A stretch of DNA of 64,000 nt from Deltaproteobacteria bacterium (GTDB taxonomy: Bacteria > Myxococcota > Myxococcia > Myxococcales > 40CM-4-68-19). Shown here one piece after another: positions 8,910-19,050 of the stretch. Below the pieces are notes generated by a model. The model worked only from the letters and a program-made list of their open reading frames with translations, did no database searches and was not told the DNA's origin. Position 1 is the stretch's first letter, and every line of letters starts with the position of its first letter. The DNA is taken from the NCBI GenBank assembly GCA_005879315.1, contig VBLC01000048.1, positions 1 through 64,000 of the forward strand. The letters run 5' to 3'. A program made the translations under genes and the position numbers.

Positions 8910-9692
8910 TCAGAAGACGACGGAGACGCCGGAGGCGAAGGCGAAGATGCCGGCGAAATACCTCTTGGAAGTGCCCGAGTCCGGCTGGGTCGGGTCGTTG
9001 CCCTGCTTGTAGGAAGAAGGAAAGAAGTACGAGCGAACTTCGCTGCGCAGGCTGATGGTCCGGCCGAGATAGAAGCGGAAGCCGACCCCGAGCTCGCCGA
9101 CGGGCCGGAGCAGGTCGCTGGACTGGAAATTCTGGCAGGTGGCTGCGCCGGGGTCGGCGCAGAGATTCACCGACTCGCGGTGCACCGCGCCTGCGCCCGC
9201 TCCGGCGAGAAGGAATGCCTGGAAGTGGACGCTCAGCTCGCCCGCGACATTGAACTTCCCGTAAATGGGCGCCCAGCGCGCGACGCCGAGGGCGGCGAGG
9301 CGGAGCTGGTTGTCGTTGGCGAATTCGTCCTTGGGCGTGCTGGTCCGACAGCCGGCGTCGGGCCGGCCGCCGCAGAGATCGCTGCGCACGTTCCTCGCCA
9401 GCTGCGACAGCCCGGTGCGGTTGGCGAGCAGCTCTCCGCCGACGTCGAGCGATTCGTTCGGGTGATAGCTGACGTCGAAGATGGCGCCGTACTGATCGAC
9501 CAGCGCGTTGTTCAGCGCGACGTCAAAAGCGATGCCCGCCTCCCACCGACCCGACATGGTGTGAAGCTTGCGCTGCACCACCGTGGGCGCGCCGTCAGGC
9601 CCGAAGATCGCCTGCTCCGCACGCGTCGCGGGCGCGCACAACGCCGCGGCGATGATGAATTCAAGACGGAAGCGGCGGGGAAGCGTGGCCAT
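8910..9692 (-). CDS. Outer-membrane beta-barrel protein, first gene of the gliding operon
   Basis: 260 residues: an N-terminal export signal (RRFRLEFIIAAALCAPATRA), a short PxV-Q-RKLHTMSGRW segment, then alternating beta strands and a C-terminal phenylalanine (SGVSVVF), as in outer-membrane barrels. Four cysteines at about 107-165 (in DLCGG, GCRTS, NLCAD, TCQNF) probably form extracellular loop disulphides. It resembles the following barrel gene at the N-terminus and overall plan. It is probably promoter-proximal in the glt operon. ATG 9692 lacks a clear Shine-Dalgarno. Likely a GltA/GltB-type porin-like component; no substrate can be inferred. Confidence 0.62.
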   Translation of the reverse strand: MATLPRRFRLEFIIAAALCAPATRAEQAIFGPDGAPTVVQRKLHTMSGRWEAGIAFDVALNNALVDQYGAIFDVSYHPNESLDVGGELLANRTGLSQLARNVRSDLCGGRPDAGCRTSTPKDEFANDNQLRLAALGVARWAPIYGKFNVAGELSVHFQAFLLAGAGAGAVHRESVNLCADPGAATCQNFQSSDLLRPVGELGVGFRFYLGRTISLRSEVRSYFFPSSYKQGNDPTQPDSGTSKRYFAGIFAFASGVSVVF

Positions 9693-9702
9693 CGGGGCGC
9701 AG

Positions 9703-9722
9703 GGAGGTTGCGGACGACCTCC
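9703..9722. other. Inverted repeat just upstream of the glt operon start codon
   Basis: A perfect 6-bp stem (GGAGGT/ACCTCC) with an 8-nt loop lies 11-30 bp before the ATG of the first barrel gene, within the 222-bp divergent gap 9693-9914. In the minus-strand mRNA it would form a hairpin beside the ribosome-binding region, which otherwise has no Shine-Dalgarno. It could be an operator or a translation-control element; I saw no clear sigma-70 or sigma-54 promoter in the gap. Confidence 0.3.
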
Positions 9723-9914
9723 GTCACCGGCAAGCCCCGAGTCCCCGCGCGTTTACGCGGCAACTTGTGGCGGTTTTCGCTCTGCGAGATCCGTGAAGCG
9801 GACGACACTCGCGCCGGCCGGGGATGTAGGACTGCCGCCGACACCGCGGCGGCCGCCGAGGAATGGGCCTGCGCCGCCCCTCGTGCTATCGATTGGAGGA
9901 TGGGGGAGGTCTGA

Positions 9915-12155
9915 TTGGGCTCGTCAGACGCAGGCACGCCGCCACCGCCGCCCGCCGGTTCGCCGCCGCCGTCAGCTCCGCCGTTGCCCGAATTACCCGG
10001 ACTCGAGCCGGGCCAGAAGCTGCCCGAGGCCTCCAGCGCACCGCCGCCGCTCCTCGACGGCATCGTCCGCGTCAAGGTGCCGGCCGACAAGATCCAGCCT
10101 TTTCTCGCCAAGACTCCGCTCTTCAAGGGCTGCTCCAAGGAAGTCATCGCCAGGGTCGCGCCGCTCTTGCAGGGTCTCGAGTGCGCCGAGGGCAGCGAGC
10201 TCGTCAGCGCCGGCAAAGTCAACGACGGCATCGGCATCCTCTTCTCCGGCAAGGTGCAGGTGCTTCTGCCGGGGGCCGGCGGAGAGCTCCTCACCATCGA
10301 GGCCCTCGACGCCGGCGACCACTTCGGGGAGGTGGGCGCGCTGCTCGGCGAGCCCAGCCCGTATTTCGTCATCAGCCAGGTGTCCTCGCGCGTCCTCTGG
10401 CTTCCTGCCCAGCAGGCGCAGTCCCTGCTCGGCAGCGTGCCGCAGATCGGCGAGGCCATCGGCAAGCGGCTGGCGAAACGGGTGATGAATTTTGCCGCGG
10501 TCGAGCGCCACAGCGCGCCGGAGGTGATGACCGATCTCGAGGCGCAACTTCTCGAGACAGTCGACCCGGGGGTGCCGACGCGTCCGCTGCAAACCATCGA
10601 GCCGGAACCCGACGCTTCCGGCGTGGTGCGCTTCCACGAGCTGCGCGAGTTCGATCTCTCGCCCTCCGTACTCTCGATGGTGCCCACCAAGCTGATCCGC
10701 AGCTATCGCTTCCTGCCGGTCAAGCTCTCCGGCAACGTGCTGACGGTCGCGATGGTCAATCCGCGCGACCAGGCCGCGCTCGCCGAGCTGAAGCGGACGT
10801 TGCAGACGGTGGAGATCGTGCCGGTGGCGGTGGGGCTGGAGGATTTCTCCAGCACGCTCGTCCGCCTCAAGCTCGACGAGGGCCGCGTGGTCAAGACCTC
10901 GGGCGGTCCCAAGCTCAATCCGGAGTCGTTCCAGTTCGAGACCGTCTCCGAGGAGCGCGACGCCCGCCCCACCGTGGGCGACGAAGCGATCAAGCTCTTC
11001 AACCGCCTGGTCGCCTGGGGCATCGAGCGCGACGCCTCCGATATCCACGTCGAGCCCACCGCGCAGGGTTTCCGGGTGCGATATCGGGTGAACGGCGTGC
11101 TGCAGGATTGGACCGAGCCCCTCCCGACGAACGCTTCGATCAAGAGCCTGATCGCGCGCATCAAGGTGCTGGCGGGGCTCGACATCACCGAGCGCCGGCT
11201 GCCGCAAGACGGCCGCATCGGCTTCTCCGTCGGCAAGCGCGAGATCGACCTGCGCGTCTCCACCCTGCCCGCCAACCGGGGCGAGAAGGTCGCGCTCCGC
11301 ATCCTCGAGGCGACCGGCAGCACCCGGCCGCTCGACCAGATCTTCTTCGAGCCGGTGGTGCTCACGGCGGCGCGCAAAGCTTTGAACCGGCCCTACGGCG
11401 GCATCCTCATCTGCGGTCCGACCGGGTCGGGCAAGACCTCGTCGCTCTATTCCATCCTCAACGAGCGCAAGGTCACGCGGCCGGACACGAACATTCTCAT
11501 GGTCGAGGATCCGATCGAGTACCGTCTGCCGGGCGTCACGCAGGTGCAGATCAATCCTGCGGTCGGGTTGGGCTTCGCCCAGGTGCTGCGGGCGATGCTG
11601 CGGCAAGATCCTGACGTGATCGTGGTCGGCGAGATGCGCGACCCGGACACCGCCCAGCTGGCGCTGGAAGCGGCCATGACCGGACATCTGCTCCTCAGCT
11701 CGCTCCATGCCAACAACGCCCTCGCCGCGCTGCACCGGCTGGAGAACCTCGGCTGCAGCCGGGCGCTGGTCGCGCAGGCCATCCATCTGGTGCTGGTGCA
11801 GCGGCTGGTGCGCAAACTCTGCTCGGCTTGCCGCAAGCTCGATCCGCCGACGCCGGCGCTGATGGAATCGCTGGTCTCGCGCAACATCGTCGACCGCAGC
11901 GAGACGCTGCTGCCGCGCGCAGTCGGCTGCGACGCCTGCAACGGGACCGGCTATGTGGGCCGCGCGGTGGTGGTCGAGACGCTTCAGGTCAACGACGCCG
12001 TCCGCGAAGCTCTCGCCTCCGGCCGACAGCTGAACGAGGTCCAGGAAGTGGCTGCGGGTGGCCGGGCTTTCCTGCCCTTCATCAGCTACGCCAAGCACCT
12101 CTTGCAAAAGCAGATCATCAGCGCGAGCGAAGTCCTGCTCTCCATCGCCGACTGA
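9915..12155 (+). CDS. PilB/GspE-family secretion ATPase with N-terminal cyclic-nucleotide-binding domain
   Basis: 746 residues starting at TTG 9915, chosen because GGGGGAGG lies 5 nt upstream. Order: a Pro-rich tail (1-45), a cNMP-binding-like beta-roll (about 60-190), a GspE/MshE N-terminal domain (about 230-310), and the hexameric ATPase (about 350-745). The ATPase has a Walker A GPTGSGKT at about 501, the Asp box VEDPIEY, a Walker B DVIVVGEMRD at about 567, and a zinc-type tetracysteine pair (CSAC about 636, CDAC about 672). Such ATPases drive type IV pilus or type II secretion assembly. No pilin, PilC or secretin gene is adjacent. The cNMP domain suggests the motor is gated by a nucleotide, but phosphate-cassette residues are not obvious, so binding is uncertain. 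Confidence 0.85.
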   Translation: MGSSDAGTPPPPPAGSPPPSAPPLPELPGLEPGQKLPEASSAPPPLLDGIVRVKVPADKIQPFLAKTPLFKGCSKEVIARVAPLLQGLECAEGSELVSAGKVNDGIGILFSGKVQVLLPGAGGELLTIEALDAGDHFGEVGALLGEPSPYFVISQVSSRVLWLPAQQAQSLLGSVPQIGEAIGKRLAKRVMNFAAVERHSAPEVMTDLEAQLLETVDPGVPTRPLQTIEPEPDASGVVRFHELREFDLSPSVLSMVPTKLIRSYRFLPVKLSGNVLTVAMVNPRDQAALAELKRTLQTVEIVPVAVGLEDFSSTLVRLKLDEGRVVKTSGGPKLNPESFQFETVSEERDARPTVGDEAIKLFNRLVAWGIERDASDIHVEPTAQGFRVRYRVNGVLQDWTEPLPTNASIKSLIARIKVLAGLDITERRLPQDGRIGFSVGKREIDLRVSTLPANRGEKVALRILEATGSTRPLDQIFFEPVVLTAARKALNRPYGGILICGPTGSGKTSSLYSILNERKVTRPDTNILMVEDPIEYRLPGVTQVQINPAVGLGFAQVLRAMLRQDPDVIVVGEMRDPDTAQLALEAAMTGHLLLSSLHANNALAALHRLENLGCSRALVAQAIHLVLVQRLVRKLCSACRKLDPPTPALMESLVSRNIVDRSETLLPRAVGCDACNGTGYVGRAVVVETLQVNDAVREALASGRQLNEVQEVAAGGRAFLPFISYAKHLLQKQIISASEVLLSIAD

Positions 12156-12161
12156 TCGCGT

Positions 12162-12806
12162 CTACTTGATGGCCGGCCGGACGATGACCAGCGAATGGTC
12201 GTGCCCCGGGACGCTGCCCTTGATGAGCAGCAGATGGCTTTCGGGGATCACGTCGACCACCATCAAGTTCTGCACGGTGCGCCTGTCGACGCCCATATGC
12301 CCCGGCATCCGCTTGTTCTTGAAGACGCGGCCCGGCGTCTTGCGCTGGCCGACCGCGCCCATGTGCCGGTGATGCTCGTGGGAAGAGGCGCTGTCGCGGG
12401 CGGCGCCCTTCATGTGGTGGCGCTTGACGACGCCGGCGAAGCCCATGCCGCGGGTCGTGCCGGTGACGTCGACCCGATCGCCCTTCTTGAAGAGCTCGAC
12501 GGTGAGCTGTGAGCCGACCGCGAAGTCGTTCAGCTCCTTGCCGGCGACGCGGAATTCCTTGATGAGCTTGTGCGGCTTCTGCCCGCGCTTCTTGAACTCG
12601 CCCAGGTGAGGCTTGTTCGAACGGCGCTGGCGCTTCTCGTCGAGCTCGCCGTGGGCGAGCTGCAAGGCGGTGTAGCCGTCCCGCTCCTGCGTGCGATGCC
12701 CGAAGACCAGGTTCGGGGTCGCCTCGACCACGGTGACGGGGACGGCTGCGCCATCCTCCGCGAACACGGTCGTCATGCCGACCTTCTTGCCGATGAGGCC
12801 TTTCAT
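12162..12806 (-). CDS. rplC: 50S ribosomal protein L3
   Basis: 214 residues, full length for L3. It begins MKGLIGKKVGMT and has the signature segment GRVFKNKRMPGHMG, the preceding GQ pair whose glutamine is the PrmB methylation site in E. coli, and the terminal LLLIKGSVPG...VIVRPAIK. The ATG at 12806 is preceded by GAGGA; an upstream extension to 13061 has no L3 homology. L3 binds 23S rRNA and starts large-subunit assembly. It is a solitary gene here: no rpsJ, rplD, rplW or rplB on either side, unlike the usual S10 operon. Its stop is 6 bp from the convergent ATPase gene. Confidence 0.95.
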   Translation of the reverse strand: MKGLIGKKVGMTTVFAEDGAAVPVTVVEATPNLVFGHRTQERDGYTALQLAHGELDEKRQRRSNKPHLGEFKKRGQKPHKLIKEFRVAGKELNDFAVGSQLTVELFKKGDRVDVTGTTRGMGFAGVVKRHHMKGAARDSASSHEHHRHMGAVGQRKTPGRVFKNKRMPGHMGVDRRTVQNLMVVDVIPESHLLLIKGSVPGHDHSLVIVRPAIK

Positions 12807-12910
12807 CGTTTCCTCGCGCTGCCTCCAGAGTCGCACCGTGCCCGAGGCAGAGGGTGCGGGCGGCCGGAGGGCCGCGCGGAGGACCTTGCGACTGCCCCGA
12901 AGGGCCGCGC

Positions 12911-12940
12911 TGTCTAACACGCGCTGCGCAGGAAAATCAA
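12911..12940 (-). promoter_or_regulatory. Possible sigma-70 promoter for rplC
   Basis: On the minus strand TTGATT (12940-12935), an 18-bp spacer, and TAGACA (12916-12911) lie about 105 bp upstream of the L3 start codon. Four of six bases match at each hexamer. A monocistronic ribosomal protein gene needs its own promoter, which supports the call; the leader of roughly 100 nt contains two copies of AGGGCCGCGC. Confidence 0.35.
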
Positions 12941-13093
12941 CAAGCGGGCAGTTCGCCCGGCGTGGAAAAGAACGGCGTTGCTCTGCGCTGGTTGGGAACG
13001 GCCGTTCCTCATAGCGACCAGGCCGCCGAGGGATTCGTCGCTGGCACGCAGGGTGCTCCATGCCCGGCGGGCGACCCTTCGGGGGGACAGGGA

Positions 13094-13945
13094 ATGGAGG
13101 CGGCGGCGATGGGGGGAGGCGTCCTGGCTCTGGCAGTCCGGGGGGAGGAGCCGGCTGGTCGTCGAGAGGCGGCCAGCCGGCGCCATACGATCATCATCGC
13201 GCTCGTCTGCGCGCTTTGCTCCGCCACGGCCGGTTCGGCGCTCGGGGTGCTCGCGCAGCCGCCGAATCCCGACCGCTCCGCGGACTTCGCCTGGACAACT
13301 TCCGCTGCCCTCGATGCGGCCCGCCGCGCGGAAACGAGAGCGCGTGCCGCCGAGGCAAAGACGCGCGCTATCGAGGAGCAGCTCTCTGCAGCAAAGTCGC
13401 GCATCGATGGCCTCTCGGCCAGCGGCGCCGCGCAAGAGCTGGCCGATTCTCAGGAAGCCGAGCGCCTCGGCGTTGCGCGCTTCATGAAGGACTCCACTGC
13501 ACTCTGGGGTGACGAGCGCCGCCGCGTCGAGGCGGCCATCGTGCGCGAGTCGCGGCGCAACGGGCTCGACCCGCTGATGGTCGCGGCGGTCATCCAGGTC
13601 GAGTCGCGCTTCGATCCCTTCGCCGTCTCGGGCGTCGGCGCCTGCGGGCTGATGCAGCTCATGCCGCCCACCGCCCAGTGGCTGCTCGCGCGCAACCTCA
13701 AGCCGGCCCATCTCTTCAATCCCGTCCTCAACATCGAGCTGGGCACGCTCTACCTCGCGCAGCTGCTCGACCGGTTTGGCGGCGACATGAACCAGGCGCT
13801 CATCGCCTACAACGCCGGTCCAGGCGTCGCCCGCTCCTTGAAGCGCGGCAGCAAGGCCTACCAGCGGCTCGCCCGGTATCCCAAGGCGGTGCTGGCCGCT
13901 TACAAGGCGCTCCTGACCTCGCCCCAGCAGATCGCCGCCCGCTAG
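13094..13945 (+). CDS. Membrane-anchored lytic transglycosylase (SLT domain)
   Basis: 283 residues from ATG 13094. An N-terminal transmembrane anchor (HTIIIALVCALCSATAGSAL, about 30-50) is followed by an Ala/Arg/Glu coiled coil (about 70-110) and a C-terminal SLT domain (about 140-275). The domain shows the catalytic glutamate in IQVESRFDP, the GLMQLMP motif and the AYNAGPG motif of family 1 transglycosylases. It cleaves peptidoglycan glycan strands in the periplasm. A reading open from 12854 would add 80 low-complexity residues before the membrane helix; GGACAGGGA before 13094 favours the shorter form. Its role (remodelling or making room for an envelope machine) is not shown by neighbours. 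Confidence 0.85.
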   Translation: MEAAAMGGGVLALAVRGEEPAGRREAASRRHTIIIALVCALCSATAGSALGVLAQPPNPDRSADFAWTTSAALDAARRAETRARAAEAKTRAIEEQLSAAKSRIDGLSASGAAQELADSQEAERLGVARFMKDSTALWGDERRRVEAAIVRESRRNGLDPLMVAAVIQVESRFDPFAVSGVGACGLMQLMPPTAQWLLARNLKPAHLFNPVLNIELGTLYLAQLLDRFGGDMNQALIAYNAGPGVARSLKRGSKAYQRLARYPKAVLAAYKALLTSPQQIAAR

Positions 13946-14031
13946 CCAGCAGTCCGACAACGCCGCTCGCCCGCTCGTGGGTTTTGCCTTCCTCGCGGGG
14001 TGCCCACCCTAATTCCGCAGAGGAGGAGCAC

Positions 14032-14250
14032 ATGGACAAGAAAAACCTGGAAGGTGAAGTCGACAAGCTCAAGGGCCGCGTCAAGGAGACCGTGGGCGTG
14101 GCGACGGGCGACCGGGACCTCGAGGCCGAAGGCAAGATCGACGCGCTGAAGGGCAAGGTCAAGGACGCCGCCGGCAACCTGCGCGAGGGCATCAAGCGGA
14201 AGCTCGACGAGCTCGATGAGCCCAAGCCGGCAAATCCGGAAAAGCCGTAG
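14032..14250 (+). CDS. CsbD family stress protein
   Basis: 72 residues, starting MDKKNLEGEVDKLKGRVKET, then a repeated KIDALKGKVKDA helix and a Pro-rich tail. This is the typical CsbD/YjbJ composition: small, highly charged, helical and cysteine-free. The ATG has a strong AGAGGAGGA site 5-6 nt upstream, so it should be translated efficiently. CsbD proteins are induced by general stress in many bacteria; their molecular role is unknown. It ends 6 bp from a convergent kinase gene. Confidence 0.85.
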   Translation: MDKKNLEGEVDKLKGRVKETVGVATGDRDLEAEGKIDALKGKVKDAAGNLREGIKRKLDELDEPKPANPEKP

Positions 14251-14255
14251 CTTGC

Positions 14256-14900
14256 TCAGGCAGGGGGGAGCGTGACGAGCAGACCGCCGTCGCGCTCCTC
14301 GATCTTGCCGCCGTGGCCTTCGATGACCCGGGCGGCAAGAGAAAATCCGAGGACGGTGCCGAACGGCTCGCCCGAGCGCCGCTCGTCGGGTTCCGGCGGG
14401 ATCAGCGGCGTGGGCGGCGTCCTCGCCTGGATGTGCAGAGCGCCGTCGCGGCTTTGGATGGAGAGCTGCGGGTCATCCCCGCCCCGCGCCATGTGCTCGA
14501 GGAGCGCACGCAAGGCGCGGCGGAGCAGATCGCCATCGCAGGAGACGGCCGCATCGTCGGCGAGCTCGATGGCCCAGCCGTCGGTGGCGATGCCGTCCTT
14601 CTCGGCCAGCGCCTCGAGCGCGCCTTGCACGAGCTGACGAACCGGCAGCTTCTCGCGCGCGAGGTCGTAGGCGTTCTCCTGCAGACGTTCGAGGGTGAAA
14701 AAGTCGTCTACCAGACGGCGCATGCGCCGCAGTGCGCGCAGCGAGACATCAATCATCTTGGTGGCGCGTTCGCCGCTGCGGTCGGCAGCCTCCATCCGCT
14801 TGAGCAGATCGCAGGACCAGAGCGCGGTTGCGAGCGGGTTCTTGATCTCGTGCGCGACGAAGGCGAGGTGTTTTGCGCGCCGGCCGCCGCTTGCAGACAT
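14256..14900 (-). CDS. Small cytoplasmic histidine-kinase-like protein with degenerate ATPase domain
   Basis: 214 residues, no signal or membrane segment and no input domain. A HisKA region at 10-75 keeps the phospho-acceptor box (FVAHEIKNPLATAL, His17). The ATPase region (about 110-214) has lost the N box (RALRALLEHM replaces the usual N-x3-N) and the DxGxG box, but keeps a C-terminal GFSLAARVIEGHGG that resembles the G2 lobe. It may act as a histidine phosphotransferase or dimerising adaptor rather than an ATP-using kinase. It is monocistronic and convergent with the CsbD gene. The start at ATG 14900 lacks a good Shine-Dalgarno, so a different start is possible. Confidence 0.7.
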   Translation of the reverse strand: MSASGGRRAKHLAFVAHEIKNPLATALWSCDLLKRMEAADRSGERATKMIDVSLRALRRMRRLVDDFFTLERLQENAYDLAREKLPVRQLVQGALEALAEKDGIATDGWAIELADDAAVSCDGDLLRRALRALLEHMARGGDDPQLSIQSRDGALHIQARTPPTPLIPPEPDERRSGEPFGTVLGFSLAARVIEGHGGKIEERDGGLLVTLPPA

Positions 14901-15067
14901 CGGCGCAAGGTAGTTTGAGGCCGGAAAGTACGCAAGCGGACGGCTGCTCCGAAGTTACAGACAATGCGAGCAGCCAGGCATGAACTCTTTACCGATGGGA
15001 GGAACGTTCATTCCCACCAGATTGTGCAAGTCCCTCGCAGCGCGGGCCTGTTGAGTCTTTCGGACGA

Positions 15068-15083
15068 TGGCATCGCACTTGCT
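15068..15083 (+). promoter_or_regulatory. Sigma-54 (-24/-12) promoter upstream of the RpoH-type sigma gene
   Basis: The sequence TGGCATCGCACTTGCT matches the consensus TGGCAC-G-N4-TTGCW at all fixed positions except two, with GG (15069-15070) and GC (15081-15082) separated by exactly 10 nt. Predicted transcription start is about 15094, leaving a leader of about 25 nt that contains the GGAGG of the sigma gene. It sits in an otherwise featureless 218-bp gap (14901-15118). Confidence 0.55.
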
Positions 15084-15118
15084 CAAGGCAAGGGCGTCGT
15101 CTGACCCGGAGGCACCGC

Positions 15119-16027
15119 ATGCAACCATCCACCCTTCCGTCGAGCACTGGCTCGCTCGCCATGTACCTGGCGGAGATCAACAAGTACCCATTGCTCACCG
15201 TGGATGAGGAACAGCGGCTCGCGCGGCTCTACGCGCGGAGCGCCAATCTCGACGCGGCCCACAAGCTGGTCACCTCCAACCTGCGCTTCGTCGTCAAGGT
15301 GGCCTACGAATACCGCAGCTACGGGATCAAGATGGCCGACCTCATCCAGGAGGGGAACATCGGCCTGATGAAGGCCGTGCAGAAGTTCGACGCCGACAAA
15401 GGCATCCGTCTCATCTCCTATGCGGTCTGGTGGATCCGCGCCTTCATCCAGAACTACATCCTCAAGAGCTGGAGCCTGGTCAAACTGGGCACCACGCAGG
15501 CGCAGAGGAAACTCTTCTTCTCGCTGGCGCGCACGCGGCGCGAGCTGGAGAAGTTCGACGGCCTCACCGGCGACATGCAAAAGGCAACCGAAGGTGCCAT
15601 CGCCAAGAAGCTGCGCGTCAAGCCTGGCGAGGTGCTGGAGATGCAGCAGAGGATGGAGGGGCGCGACCTCTCGCTCGACGCGCCGATGGGCGACGACGGT
15701 GGCTCTTCGCACGTCGACTTCGTCCAGGACGGCGCCGACCTGCCCGATGCGGAGATCGCCGATCAGGAAGAGCGCCACATCGTGCAGGAGCGCGTGCTCG
15801 AGGCGCTCAGCAGGCTCGATCCGCGCGAGCGCTACATCATCGAGCAGCGGATCATGAACGACAAGCCGATGACGCTGAAGGAGCTGGGCGAGCATTTCGG
15901 CTTCTCCCGCGAGCGAGCCCGGCAGCTGGAGATCCGCGCCAAGGCAAAGCTCGAAGCCGAGCTGGGGGAGCTGATGGACGAGCTCTTTCCAGACGACGAG
16001 CGCAGGCTGATCGCGGAGACCGCGTAA
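15119..16027 (+). CDS. RNA polymerase sigma factor, RpoH/sigma-32 type
   Basis: 302 residues. Region 1.2 starts at about 13 ([14 protein letters not shown]). Region 2 includes [18 protein letters not shown] and the melting/-10 helix [17 protein letters not shown]. The RpoH box is AQRKLFFSL (about 129-137) and region 4 ends with the [21 protein letters not shown]. The RpoH box places it with heat-shock-type sigma factors, a group that includes the developmental SigB and SigC of Myxococcus, so 'heat shock' should not be assumed. GGAGG lies 6 nt before the ATG, and a sigma-54-like promoter lies just upstream, suggesting a sigma cascade. Confidence 0.9.
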   Translation: MQPSTLPSSTGSLAMYLAEINKYPLLTVDEEQRLARLYARSANLDAAHKLVTSNLRFVVKVAYEYRSYGIKMADLIQEGNIGLMKAVQKFDADKGIRLISYAVWWIRAFIQNYILKSWSLVKLGTTQAQRKLFFSLARTRRELEKFDGLTGDMQKATEGAIAKKLRVKPGEVLEMQQRMEGRDLSLDAPMGDDGGSSHVDFVQDGADLPDAEIADQEERHIVQERVLEALSRLDPRERYIIEQRIMNDKPMTLKELGEHFGFSRERARQLEIRAKAKLEAELGELMDELFPDDERRLIAETA

Positions 16028-16031
16028 CGGC

Positions 16032-18099
<2,068 letters not shown>

Positions 18100-18136
18100 G
18101 TTGTGATAGAAGCGCCCTCCCCTGAGGAGGAAATCC

Positions 18137-18979
18137 ATGGGCTTGCTCGAGGGAAAAGTCGCCATCGTCACCGGCTCGGGCGGCGGCATCGGCCGCGAGC
18201 ACGCGCTGCTCTTCGCGCGCGAGGGCGCGAAGGTGGTGGTCAACGACCTGGGCAGCGACCGGCACGGCGGCGGACGCGGCGGCGAGATGGCCGACAAGGT
18301 GGTGGCCGAGATCAAGTCGGCGGGCGGCGATTCCGTCGCCAACTATGACAGCGTGGCCACGCGAGAGGGCGCCGACGGCCTCGTCTGGAGCGCGCTGAAC
18401 AAGTTCGGCAAGCTGGACATCGTCGTCAACAACGCCGGCATCCTGCGCGACAAGACCATCCTCAACATGAGCGAGCAGGACTTCGATCTGGTGCTCGACG
18501 TGCACTTGAAGGGCACCTTTCTCGTCATGCAGGCCGCTGGCCGCGTCTTCAAGGTGCAGGGCAAAGGGGGACGCATCGTCAACACCACCTCCCTGAGCGG
18601 CCTCTTGGGCAACTTCGGCCAGGGCAACTATGCGGCCGCCAAAGGCGGCATCTATTCGCTGACGCGGACGGCGGCCCTGGAGTTCCAGCGCATGGGCGTG
18701 ACGGTCAATGCCATCGCGCCGGTGGCTCTGACGCGCATGACGCAAGACCTGACGATGTTCAAGGGCATGACACCCGACCAGATCGGCCCCCAGTACATCG
18801 CGCCGGTCGCCGCGTTTCTCGCCAGCGATCTTGCGGCCGACATCACCGGCACCATCGTCGGGGTCCAAGGGCCAAAGATCTTTTTGTACAAAATGACCGA
18901 GACCGAAGGCGCCACCCGGGACGGCGGCCCTTGGAATGCCGCGGAAATCAAAGAGCGCTGGGCGGAGATCTCGCGGTAA
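18137..18979 (+). CDS. Short-chain dehydrogenase/reductase, (3R)-hydroxyacyl-CoA dehydrogenase-like
   Basis: 280 residues with a classical SDR fold: NAD(P)-binding TGSGGGIG at 13-20, the NNAG motif, catalytic Ser in NTTSLSG and the YxxxK pair in GNYAAAKGG. The insertion after the first beta strand (NDLGSDRHGGGRGG) resembles the dehydrogenase domain of multifunctional beta-oxidation enzymes and related bacterial (3R)-hydroxyacyl-CoA dehydrogenases. Substrate is not certain. ATG 18137 has GAGGAGG 6-7 nt upstream. A GC-rich hairpin follows the stop. Confidence 0.85.
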   Translation: MGLLEGKVAIVTGSGGGIGREHALLFAREGAKVVVNDLGSDRHGGGRGGEMADKVVAEIKSAGGDSVANYDSVATREGADGLVWSALNKFGKLDIVVNNAGILRDKTILNMSEQDFDLVLDVHLKGTFLVMQAAGRVFKVQGKGGRIVNTTSLSGLLGNFGQGNYAAAKGGIYSLTRTAALEFQRMGVTVNAIAPVALTRMTQDLTMFKGMTPDQIGPQYIAPVAAFLASDLAADITGTIVGVQGPKIFLYKMTETEGATRDGGPWNAAEIKERWAEISR

Positions 18980-18986
18980 AAGAGAA

Positions 18987-19015
18987 GGGGGCACCGCCCT
19001 TTGGCCTGTGCCCCC
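18987..19015. terminator. GC-rich hairpin between convergent genes
   Basis: GGGGGCAC and GTGCCCCC form an 8-bp perfect stem with a 13-nt loop. On the minus strand the stem is followed by CTTCTCTTTT, which fits an intrinsic terminator for the small gene at 19051; on the plus strand no U-tract follows. A second 6-bp stem (CCCGCC-TCTA-GGCGGG, 19044-19059) places the small gene's TAG stop in its loop. Confidence 0.5.
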
Positions 19016-19050
19016 GTCTGCCCAGCCGTCTTCCTGCCGGGCGCCCGCCT

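Noticed and set aside
12807..13061. N-terminally extended form of ribosomal protein L3
   Set aside because: The extra 85 codons have no L3 similarity, and a good ribosome site precedes the internal ATG at 12806.
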